Shown: positions 1 to 5,060 of the stretch, one piece after another
How positions within the stretch are numbered: the first letter of the stretch is position 1
How the letters are laid out: the number at the start of each line of letters is the position of its first letter
Assembly (NCBI GenBank): GCA_012841255.1
Contig: DUUZ01000069.1
Span: forward strand, 1-5,100
Source: Clostridiaceae bacterium
GTDB lineage: Bacteria; Bacillota; Clostridia; Saccharofermentanales; DTU023
DNA length: 5,100 nt
Direction: 5' to 3'
Made by a program: the position numbers and the translations under genes
Notes under the pieces: model-generated
Seen by the model: only the letters and a program-made list of their open reading frames with translations
What the model was told of the DNA's origin: nothing
The model's database searches: none

Positions 1-258
1 CCGGTCCTCCTTGGCGTTGGACGCAATGACCGGCAGCAGCCCCGCCTCCTGGACCATAGCGACAATGCGGCGGGCGAAAGCGTCGCCCTCCCGGGTCCCG
101 TGGGGGGCCAGGGTGTTATCGATGTCCAAAAGGACAATCCGGCAGCCCAGACGGGCCAGCCGGCCATAGTCGATGGCGTCGGGGGAGGGGACAATCATGT
201 CGGGGTAAAAAGTATCCCGCACCCGCTGTCCCAGGGACCGCTTCTTCTTATCTTTCAC
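1..258 (-). CDS. yqeG: YqeG-family HAD-IIIA phosphatase, 5' part (partial)
   Basis: The first 86 codons of a minus-strand gene are visible; the rest lies beyond position 1. The product belongs to the HAD superfamily. HAD motif I is LLDIDNTLAPHGT, with the nucleophile and acid Asp45 and Asp47, and motif II is seen in IASNAKEDR at Ser80-Asn81. The N-terminal segment FYPDMIVPSPDAIDYGRL followed by LARLGCRIVLLDIDNT is the typical opening of the YqeG subfamily (YqeG_hyp_ppase), small cytoplasmic phosphatases of about 160-180 residues with poorly defined substrates. The start is a GTG at 258. It is the only start codon in the open frame before the conserved region, and the frame is closed upstream by a TAG around 307-309. 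A GAGG lies 10 bases upstream (complement of 269-272). The gene diverges from efp. Family assignment is secure; substrate is unknown. Confidence 0.88.
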   Translation of the reverse strand, partial: MKDKKKRSLGQRVRDTFYPDMIVPSPDAIDYGRLARLGCRIVLLDIDNTLAPHGTREGDAFARRIVAMVQEAGLLPVIASNAKEDR

Positions 259-268
259 TTCCGATGAG

Positions 269-272
269 CCTC
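269..272 (-). promoter_or_regulatory. Ribosome binding site of yqeG
   Basis: Read on the minus strand this is GAGG within GAAGAGG, 10 bases before the GTG at 258. The spacing is slightly long but acceptable, and it supports the GTG start. Confidence 0.5.
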
Positions 273-308
273 TTCTGGAATTATTCCGGCGAGTTTTCGC
301 ACAAGGCT

Positions 309-317
309 ACTTTACCA
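309..317 (-). promoter_or_regulatory. Possible extended -10 element for yqeG
   Basis: On the minus strand this reads TGGTAAAGT, an extended -10 type TGn followed by TAAAGT, which matches TATAAT at 4 of 6 positions. It lies about 50 bases upstream of the GTG start. No -35 element is recognisable at a suitable distance, so this is a weak suggestion only. Confidence 0.2.
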
Positions 318-353
318 TGAATGGGCAAATAAACCGCCAAGGCCTGCCTTCGG

Positions 354-382
354 TTGCCCTCCTTGCTTCTTTCCCGTAAAAT
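354..382 (+). promoter_or_regulatory. Sigma-A-like promoter of the efp operon
   Basis: A -35 hexamer TTGCCC (354-359, 4 of 6 consensus positions) and a -10 hexamer TAAAAT (377-382, 5 of 6) are separated by exactly 17 bases. Transcription would start near 389, giving a leader of about 34 bases that carries the strong efp ribosome binding site. It is the best promoter in the only large intergenic region, and no terminator was seen downstream of it, so it may drive the whole rightward gene set. The call is from consensus matching only. Confidence 0.55.
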
Positions 383-412
383 GGCAGAAAGGTAAAAACG
401 CTTTGAAAAGCT

Positions 413-417
413 GGAGG
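413..417 (+). promoter_or_regulatory. Strong ribosome binding site of efp
   Basis: GGAGG (GGAGGT with the next base) lies 5 bases before the ATG at 423. This near-perfect Shine-Dalgarno sequence fixes the efp start and fits a highly expressed translation factor. Confidence 0.85.
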
Positions 418-422
418 TAACA

Positions 423-980
423 ATGATTAGTGCGGGCGATTTTCGCAATGGAACGGGTTTTGTGCTGGATGGCCAGCCCTGTCAGGTCATCGAATTCCAA
501 CACGTGAAGCCGGGCAAGGGCTCGGCCTTTGTCCGTGTCAAGTTCAAGAACCTCCAGACGGGGAGCGTGGTCCAAAGAAGCTTCAACCCCTCGGACAAGT
601 ATGAACCGGTCCAGCTGGTCATCCGGGATATGTCCTACATCTACCAGGACGGGGATCTCTACTACTTCATGGACCAGGCCAATTATGACCAGATTCCCAT
701 CGGCCGTGAAAAGCTGGAACACACCCTGCCCTACCTGAAGGAGGGCATGTCGGCCCGGATCGTCTCCTGGGAGGGAGCCATCCTGGAGGTCGAGCTGCCC
801 AATACCGTGGAGCTTGAGATTGTCGAGTGTGAACCGGCCGTCCGCGGGGATACAGCCCAAAGTGCGACCAAGAACGCCACCCTGGAAACAGGGGCCGTCA
901 TCCGCGTCCCGCTCTTCATCAACCAGCATGAGGTCGTGCGCATTGATACGCGTACGGGAGAGTACATGGAGCGCGTCTGA
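423..980 (+). CDS. efp: Translation elongation factor P (EF-P)
   Basis: EF-P binds the ribosome between the P and E sites and helps peptide bond formation at stalled polyproline stretches. The 185-residue product is full length and colinear with the bacterial family. It has an N-terminal KOW-like domain (about 1-62), a central OB domain (about 66-125) and a C-terminal OB domain (about 128-185). The last ends in the family signature ATLETGAVIRVPLFI followed by RIDTRTGEYMERV. The tip loop HVKPGKGSAFVR places Lys32 where family members carry the activating modification. No modifying enzyme is encoded in the window, so the type of modification cannot be told; Bacillus EF-P uses a 5-aminopentanol group. 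The start at 423 is set by a GGAGG and the canonical N-terminus MISAGDFRNG. The gene is first in the rightward unit, 47 bases before the Asp23 gene. Identification is near certain. Confidence 0.98.
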   Translation: MISAGDFRNGTGFVLDGQPCQVIEFQHVKPGKGSAFVRVKFKNLQTGSVVQRSFNPSDKYEPVQLVIRDMSYIYQDGDLYYFMDQANYDQIPIGREKLEHTLPYLKEGMSARIVSWEGAILEVELPNTVELEIVECEPAVRGDTAQSATKNATLETGAVIRVPLFINQHEVVRIDTRTGEYMERV

Positions 981-1014
981 GCATGGAAGGCGACAGCCGT
1001 CAATTCTCAATCAA

Positions 1015-1021
1015 GGGGGAG
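1015..1021 (+). promoter_or_regulatory. Ribosome binding site deciding the Asp23-family start
   Basis: GGGGGAG lies 6 bases before the ATG at 1028. The in-frame ATG at 983 has only a GGAG at 968-971, 11 bases away. The later start is therefore preferred, and 981-1027 is taken as untranslated spacer. Confidence 0.6.
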
Positions 1022-1027
1022 CGGGCC

Positions 1028-1402
1028 ATGTCCCAGGGCTTCATCGCCCAGTATGCCGCCGAGGCAGCGCTCCATACCAAGGGGGTCAGCGGGCTCAATA
1101 CCGGGATCGCGACCAGCCTCAAGGAGGCCATCGGCCTGGAGCCGGAAGGCCGCGGCGTCCGGGTCTCCTTCCGGACGCAGGATTCGGACGATGTCGTCAT
1201 CACGGTCTATCTGGACGCCATCTTCGGCCACGTCATGCCCGAGGTTGCCTGGTCGGTCCAGGAGCGGGTCAAACGCGACGTGGAACGCTTCACGGGACTT
1301 AATGTAGACGCTGTCAACGTGCATGTCATGCGGGTTGTCGAGGGCCTGGAACCGGACGGGGTCCAGGAGGAAGAGCAAGGGACATTGGAGGATTATCTAT
1401 GA
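1028..1402 (+). CDS. Asp23/Gls24 family envelope stress protein
   Basis: This 124-residue soluble protein carries one Asp23 domain over most of its length. Visible family features are YAAEAALHTKGVSGL (9-23), the GRGVRVSF strand (41-48), a YLDAIFG segment (61-67) and the signature SVQERVKRDVERFTGL (76-91), which runs into VNVHVMRV (96-103). The acidic tail EEEQGTLEDYL is variable. Asp23/Gls24 proteins of Gram-positives are abundant cytoplasmic proteins held at the membrane by AmaP and linked to cell-envelope homeostasis and alkaline stress; their biochemical activity is unclear. The adjacent amaP gene supports this role. The start at 1028 is chosen on its ribosome binding site; starting at 983 would add 15 residues of non-conserved sequence. 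The last codons overlap the amaP ATG by four bases, so the two are probably translationally coupled. Confidence 0.9.
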   Translation: MSQGFIAQYAAEAALHTKGVSGLNTGIATSLKEAIGLEPEGRGVRVSFRTQDSDDVVITVYLDAIFGHVMPEVAWSVQERVKRDVERFTGLNVDAVNVHVMRVVEGLEPDGVQEEEQGTLEDYL

Positions 1403-1950
1403 ACCGCTGGGTCCGGACCATTCTGATTCTATTTTCTTTCATCATGGCGGTGATCTTCCTGGTCGCCTTCCTGATGATTGTCAGCACGGATATCCTGACG
1501 GGCATGATCACCCTTATCCTGGATATGGCCCAAAAGCAGCCGGTCAAGACCTTCGCCATCGTCATCAGCCTGGTGGGGGCCCTGATCTCCGTCCTGGTCC
1601 TGGTCGTCTCTGTCATGGCAGGGCGGCTGCGCCGGACCCGGATCCGCACCAATGAGATCGGCCATATTGAGATCGGTGTCGAGGCCATTGAAAACATCGC
1701 CTTGAACGCTGCCAAGATCTCCCAGTCGGGCGTCAAGTCTGCCAAGGCCCGCGTGGCTCCCTCCAAGGGGGGCAGCCTCTTGATCCGCATGGTCATCCAG
1801 GCCTATTCCGACGTGGAGATCCCCATGATGATGGCCCGGGTCCAGGAACGGGTCAAGAAAGATGTCGAGAAATATACGGGTATTGAAGTGGGAGAGGTGG
1901 AAGTCCGGGTCAGCCGGGTGGAAGCCATTGCCCCCCGTGTGGAGCGCTGA
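1399..1950 (+). CDS. amaP: Alkaline shock response membrane anchor protein AmaP
   Basis: This 183-residue protein has two hydrophobic segments, about residues 7-29 and 52-74, joined by a short loop. A basic stretch GRLRRTRIR (75-83) follows, as expected at the cytoplasmic face. The C-terminal part (about 85-178) is an Asp23-like domain with RVQERVKKDVEKYTGI (147-162) and VEVRVSRV (167-174). This is the AmaP architecture: a membrane hairpin plus a cytoplasmic domain that recruits Asp23. The Asp23-like signature closely resembles that of the preceding gene, which suggests interaction through related domains or an old duplication. The ATG overlaps the Asp23 stop (ATGA), with GGAGG at 1387-1391, 7 bases upstream. 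The stop is followed after 3 bases by the DUF2273 gene. Recognition rests on architecture plus neighbours; confidence is high. Confidence 0.9.
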   Translation: MNRWVRTILILFSFIMAVIFLVAFLMIVSTDILTGMITLILDMAQKQPVKTFAIVISLVGALISVLVLVVSVMAGRLRRTRIRTNEIGHIEIGVEAIENIALNAAKISQSGVKSAKARVAPSKGGSLLIRMVIQAYSDVEIPMMMARVQERVKKDVEKYTGIEVGEVEVRVSRVEAIAPRVER

Positions 1951-1953
1951 TCC

Positions 1954-2181
1954 ATGCCCAGGCCGGACCAGGACGACAAGATGCTCATGTCCCCCGGAAT
2001 TCTGGGGGCCCTGATTGCCTTTGTCTTCGCCCTTATCTGGGTGATCTTCGGCTTTTGGAAGCTGCTCTTCATCCTGATCCTGACAGCCGGCGGATATATC
2101 GTCGGCTACCGCTACTTCCGGGACCGGGATACCATCAGAAAACTCATCGATAAAATATTGCCGCCGGGTATGTTCCGGTAG
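1954..2181 (+). CDS. DUF2273 family small integral membrane protein
   Basis: This 75-residue protein has a polar N-terminus (1-13) and a long hydrophobic region from Gly15 to about Tyr52. That region is broken by a Trp-Lys at 35-36 and reads as a two-helix hairpin. A charged tail with YRYFRDRDTIRKLIDKIL follows. Size, topology and position directly after amaP identify the DUF2273 family, which travels with Asp23/AmaP genes in Gram-positives. By association it is probably part of the Asp23 membrane complex, but no molecular function is established. The ATG at 1954 has a GGAG 9 bases upstream (1941-1944) and a 3-base gap from amaP. An in-frame ATG at 1981 would remove nine polar residues but has a poorer ribosome site. 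The gene lies 12 bases before nusB. Confidence 0.85.
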   Translation: MPRPDQDDKMLMSPGILGALIAFVFALIWVIFGFWKLLFILILTAGGYIVGYRYFRDRDTIRKLIDKILPPGMFR

Positions 2182-2193
2182 CTGGAGGACGCC

Positions 2194-2628
2194 ATGAGCC
2201 GGCACACAGCGCGCGAGAGCGCTTTTAAATTGCTTTACCAACTGGAGATCCGACCGGAGGACAGCCTTCTGCAAATGGAGGACTATCTGCAGCAGATGCC
2301 CATCTCCGACAAGAAGGACCGGGCCTACTTTGAGCGCCTGATCCGGGGAGTGACCCAAAATCTTTCCGAGATCGACGAAATCATCTCCAAATATCTCCGG
2401 GGCTGGACCATGGACCGCCAGCTGGTGACCGACCTGGCTATCTTGCGCCTGGCCGTCTTCGAACTTCTTTTTGACACCGAGGTCCCGGCCGAGATCGCCA
2501 TCTCCGAAGCGGTCATCTTCGCTAACGAATACGGAACAGAGGAGTCCAGGTCCTTTATCAATGCCGTCCTGGGCAGTGTGGCCAAGACCGAGGAGCTTAG
2601 GACCCCAGCCGGTACGAAAGACGCTTAA
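2194..2628 (+). CDS. nusB: Transcription antitermination factor NusB
   Basis: NusB binds boxA RNA together with S10 (NusE) and promotes antitermination, mainly in rRNA operons. The 144-residue all-helical protein shows the family landmarks in order. These are RHTARESAFKLLYQLEI (3-19), which contains the N-terminal RNA-binding arginine region, then RLIRGVTQNLSEIDEII (48-64) with the conserved Trp71. They continue with DLAILRLAVFELL (80-92), VPAEIAISEAVIFANEYG (97-114) and the C-terminal SFINAVLGSVAK (120-131). The last motif has Ala124 where many homologues have glycine (NGVL), a mild change. The length is normal. The ATG is preceded by GGAGG at 2184-2188 with 5 bases of spacing. Asp23-type genes next to nusB are a known Bacillota arrangement. 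The stop lies 5 bases before xseA. Confidence 0.96.
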   Translation: MSRHTARESAFKLLYQLEIRPEDSLLQMEDYLQQMPISDKKDRAYFERLIRGVTQNLSEIDEIISKYLRGWTMDRQLVTDLAILRLAVFELLFDTEVPAEIAISEAVIFANEYGTEESRSFINAVLGSVAKTEELRTPAGTKDA

Positions 2629-2633
2629 GCCTC

Positions 2634-3932
2634 ATGATGGATCTTGTTTTTTCAGTCTCCGAATTGAACCGGGCGGTGAATGCCCGCCTGTCCAGGGATC
2701 CGGAACTCTCCCGGGTCCGGGTCAGGGGGGAGATCTCGGGTCTTAAGAAATACCCGTCCGGCCACAGCTACTTCACCCTGAAAGATGAGGAGGCCTCGGT
2801 CTCCTGTGTCCTCTTCCGCCAGTCGGCTGGCAATGCCCCGCCCCTTCGGGAGGGCATGCAGGTGGTCCTTTTGGCCCGGCCCAATCTCTACGACAAGACC
2901 GGCCGCTTCCAGCTCCTGGTCGACCAGGCCAGGGAAGAGGGTGTGGGGGATCTCTACCGCCGCTTCCTGGACCTGAAGGAAAGCCTGGAAAAAGAGGGCA
3001 TCTTCGATCAAAAGAACAAGAAGCCCATTCCCTACCTGCCCGGCCGGATTGTGGCCGTCACCTCGGAGGCCGGAGCTGTCATCCGGGACATGATCCATGT
3101 CATCAGGAGGCGTTTCCCCGGCATGCGGCTGATCCTGATCCCGGTCCCGGTCCAGGGCCAGGGGGCGGAACTCGAGATTGCCGCCGCCATAGAGCTGGCC
3201 AATATCCTGGAGCTGGGCGATGTCATCATCGTGGGCAGGGGAGGGGGCTCTTTGGAAGACCTGCAGCCCTTCAATGAGGAAGTGACCGCCCGGGCCATTG
3301 CGGCTTCCAATATTCCCGTCATCTCGGCCGTGGGCCATGAGACGGACTTCACCATTTCAGATTTTGCGGCCGATCTCCGGGCCCCGACTCCCTCGGCGGC
3401 TGCCGAACTTGCCGTCCCGGTCAAGGCCGATCTTTTTCTTCGAATCCAGCAGCTGTCAGCCTCCCTGGAGCAATCCCTGTCGTCCAGGCTTGATCAGGGC
3501 CTGAAGAGAATTGAAGATCTGCAGGGCCGTCCGGTCCTCTCACATCCGGCCGCCATCATTGACCGGCATGCGGCCCGAAGAACTCTTCTGGGCCACCGGC
3601 TTGAAAGTGTCGGCGAGCGGATCTTAAGCCGTGAGGAAGGCCGGATCAAGGGCCTGGACCAAAAGCTCCACATAAGCCTTGAAAGAAAAGAAAGACTTCT
3701 GACCTCCCGGCTGGAGCAGCTGACGGAGACTTTGCACGCACTTTCGCCCCTTGCGGTTTTATCCCGGGGCTTCACCCTTGTCACAGACAAGGAGGGGCGG
3801 ACGGTCCAAAGGGCCGGAAGCCTTGAGGAGGGACAGGCTCTGGACCTCTTCTTCCAGGACGGCCGGGCCGGCTGCCTGGTCGAGCAGCTCTTCCTGGAAG
3901 AGTCCGCCATGAAAGGACAAGAAAATGGATAA
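2634..3932 (+). CDS. xseA: Exodeoxyribonuclease VII large subunit
   Basis: XseA is the catalytic subunit of exonuclease VII, which with XseB degrades single-stranded DNA from both ends into acid-soluble oligonucleotides in the cytoplasm. The 432-residue protein has an N-terminal OB domain (about 5-105) containing VRGEISGLKKYPSGHSYFTL (30-49). A catalytic domain (from about 125) follows with VGRGGGSLEDLQPFNEE (200-216), ISAVGHETDFTISDFAADLR (230-249) and APTPSAAAE (250-258). A charged helical region (about 265-368) corresponds to the coiled-coil arm that binds XseB. The C-terminal motif LSPLAVLSRGFTLV (370-383) closes the family core, with Phe where Tyr is common. Two adjacent ATGs (2634 and 2637) are possible, and neither has a good Shine-Dalgarno sequence, so initiation probably depends on coupling to nusB, 5 bases upstream. 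The 3' end overlaps xseB by 8 bases. Confidence 0.97.
   Translation: MMDLVFSVSELNRAVNARLSRDPELSRVRVRGEISGLKKYPSGHSYFTLKDEEASVSCVLFRQSAGNAPPLREGMQVVLLARPNLYDKTGRFQLLVDQAREEGVGDLYRRFLDLKESLEKEGIFDQKNKKPIPYLPGRIVAVTSEAGAVIRDMIHVIRRRFPGMRLILIPVPVQGQGAELEIAAAIELANILELGDVIIVGRGGGSLEDLQPFNEEVTARAIAASNIPVISAVGHETDFTISDFAADLRAPTPSAAAELAVPVKADLFLRIQQLSASLEQSLSSRLDQGLKRIEDLQGRPVLSHPAAIIDRHAARRTLLGHRLESVGERILSREEGRIKGLDQKLHISLERKERLLTSRLEQLTETLHALSPLAVLSRGFTLVTDKEGRTVQRAGSLEEGQALDLFFQDGRAGCLVEQLFLEESAMKGQENG
3912..3917 (+). promoter_or_regulatory. Ribosome binding site of xseB inside xseA
   Basis: AAAGGA lies 7 bases before the xseB ATG at 3925, within the last codons of xseA. It gives xseB its own initiation signal, whereas xseA has none that is obvious. 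Confidence 0.6.
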
Positions 3933-4164
3933 TACTTATGTCTTGCCGGATAACCTGACTTACGAGGAGGCCATCCGGCGTCTGGAGGCCATCGTCTCCA
4001 AGCTGGAACGGGGAGATGCGCCCCTGGATGAATCCATGGAGTTCTTCCGGGAGGGGGTCGCCCTTTCCAATTTCTGCTCCAGGACCCTTTTGGAAATGAA
4101 AGAGGAGATGGTCAAGCTGGTGGATGCCGGGGGCCGGACGGAAGAGATCCATGAAGATGCCTGA
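3925..4164 (+). CDS. xseB: Exodeoxyribonuclease VII small subunit
   Basis: XseB is the small non-catalytic subunit of exonuclease VII; several copies wrap each XseA arm. The 79-residue product is the usual size and has the family pattern: LTYEEAIRRLEAIVSKLERG (11-30), then DAPLDESMEFFREGVALS (31-48), then a second helix with CSRTLLEMKEEMVKLV. Two helices forming a hairpin are expected. The ATG lies within the last codons of xseA (8-base overlap) and is served by AAAGGA at 3912-3917. The 3' end overlaps the start chosen for ispA. The order xseA-xseB-ispA is conserved in many bacteria. Confidence 0.95.
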   Translation: MDNTYVLPDNLTYEEAIRRLEAIVSKLERGDAPLDESMEFFREGVALSNFCSRTLLEMKEEMVKLVDAGGRTEEIHEDA

Positions 4165-5059
4165 GGGCCAACAAGCCATGGATCAGTATCTGGCCAAGCT
4201 GGAAGAGGAACTCCTTCTTCGGACCAATCCGCCTGACTTGAAGGACCATCCCGTCTGGCAGGCAGCCGCCTACAGCATCCGGGCTGGGGGCAAGAGGATC
4301 CGGCCGGAACTTCTTTTCCGCACCCTTCTTCTTTTGGGGCAGGAGCCCGACGAGACGGCCACGGCCTTTGCTGCCGCCCTCGAGATGGTCCACACCTATT
4401 CCCTGATCCACGATGACCTGCCGGCCATGGACGATGATGACTTCCGGCGGGGGCAGCCGGCCTGCCATATCCGCTTCGGGGAGGCCAGGGCCATTTTAGC
4501 CGGTGACCTCCTTTTGAATCTGGCCTATGAGACCATGCTGGAGATGGGCAAAGAAAATACCGGTGCCCCAGGAGCCATGCAGGCACTGGCCTATGCCGCC
4601 GGCGGCCGGGGCATGATCCTGGGCCAGGACCGGGATCTTCAGATGGAAAAAAAGAAACCGGAAGAGATCTCTCTCTCTGATGTTTATGGCATGGCAGAAA
4701 AAAAGACAGGCTGCCTGATAGAGGCCGCCTTCCTCATGGCCGGTCACCTGGCCGGGGCTCCGGATGAAGTCATCCGGGAACTCTCGGTCCTGGGACTTTC
4801 AGCCGGTCTGGTCTTCCAGATCCGGGACGATATCCTGGACCAGGAGGCTTCCCTGGATACCCTGGGCAAGACCCCCGACAAGGATGCCCGGTCGGGCAAG
4901 AAAACCTTTGTCACGGTGGGGGGACTGGAAGGTGCTAGGCGTGCACTTGATACAGAAGCCGGCAAGATCCAAGAGGCTCTTTGGAATCTTTCCAAATTGG
5001 GTTATGATATTTCGGGTCTCAAAGACTATTTGGACCGTTTAGCGGAAAGGACCTTCTAG
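4151..5059 (+). CDS. ispA: Polyprenyl synthetase, probable farnesyl diphosphate synthase
   Basis: This trans-prenyltransferase condenses isopentenyl diphosphate with allylic diphosphates in the cytoplasm. In the 302-residue form it shows SIRAGGKRIRP (42-52, substrate diphosphate binding). The first Asp-rich motif is DDLPAMDDDDFRRG (88-101), and the second is FQIRDDILD with Asp226, Asp227 and Asp230. Both Asp motifs chelate magnesium. The two-residue insertion in the first motif and Tyr83 five residues before it are features of bacterial (type II) farnesyl diphosphate synthases, so a C15 product is inferred; a geranylgeranyl product is not fully excluded. The lysine region GKKTFVTVGGLEGA replaces the more usual KSTYP pattern. 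The start is uncertain: ATG 4151 (14-base overlap with xseB), 4157 and 4178 (TGAGGG about 10 bases upstream, 293 residues) are all plausible, while 4124 has no useful ribosome site. Confidence 0.93.
   Translation: MKMPEGQQAMDQYLAKLEEELLLRTNPPDLKDHPVWQAAAYSIRAGGKRIRPELLFRTLLLLGQEPDETATAFAAALEMVHTYSLIHDDLPAMDDDDFRRGQPACHIRFGEARAILAGDLLLNLAYETMLEMGKENTGAPGAMQALAYAAGGRGMILGQDRDLQMEKKKPEEISLSDVYGMAEKKTGCLIEAAFLMAGHLAGAPDEVIRELSVLGLSAGLVFQIRDDILDQEASLDTLGKTPDKDARSGKKTFVTVGGLEGARRALDTEAGKIQEALWNLSKLGYDISGLKDYLDRLAERTF
4980..4996. repeat. Perfect inverted repeat inside the 3' end of ispA
   Basis: TTTGGAA - TCT - TTCCAAA has two 7-base arms around a 3-base centre. The overlapping CCAAATTGG at 4992-5000 adds a third half-site. 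It lies in codons for Leu-Trp-Asn-Leu-Ser-Lys, overlaps the possible -35 hexamer at 4981, and could be an operator or chance. There is no following T-run, and the stem is AT-rich, so it is not an intrinsic terminator. Confidence 0.4.
4981..5008 (+). promoter_or_regulatory. Possible internal promoter ahead of dxs
   Basis: TTGGAA (4981-4986, 4 of 6 -35 positions) and TATGAT (5003-5008, 5 of 6 -10 positions) are 16 bases apart within ispA. The surrounding sequence is visibly more AT-rich than the rest of the gene. Transcription would begin near 5015, about 46 bases before the TTG at 5061. Consensus matching only; an internal promoter inside coding DNA needs experimental support. Confidence 0.3.
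5046..5051 (+). promoter_or_regulatory. Ribosome binding site for the gene starting at 5061
   Basis: AAAGGA within GGAAAGGA, inside the last codons of ispA, lies 9 bases before the TTG at 5061. It is the main support for a TTG start there. Confidence 0.5.
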
Positions 5060-5060
5060 C

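Noticed and set aside
339..350. Inverted repeat AAGGCCTGCCTT considered as a terminator or operator
   Set aside because: The stem is only 4-5 bases with almost no loop, and no T-run follows. It is most likely chance.
317..379. A 20-codon leader ORF (MNGQINRQGLPSVALLASFP) upstream of efp
   Set aside because: It has no ribosome binding site, and it overlaps the -35 and -10 elements so would not be on the efp transcript.
312..1010. A 232-codon minus-strand frame opposite efp
   Set aside because: It is a shadow of efp codon usage. The efp assignment is certain, and the antisense frame shows no family motif.
981..1027. Possible terminator or promoter between efp and the Asp23 gene
   Set aside because: No stem-loop with a T-run and no convincing -35/-10 pair was seen, so read-through from the efp promoter is assumed.
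1429..2358. A 309-codon open frame on the minus strand across amaP, DUF2273 and nusB
   Set aside because: It lies antisense to three well-recognised genes, its translation is a low-complexity His/Asp/Gly/Gln-rich sequence typical of antisense GC-rich coding DNA, and it matches no family I recognise.
2652..3338. A 228-codon minus-strand frame opposite xseA
   Set aside because: It is antisense to the conserved catalytic region of xseA and has no recognisable motif or ribosome site.
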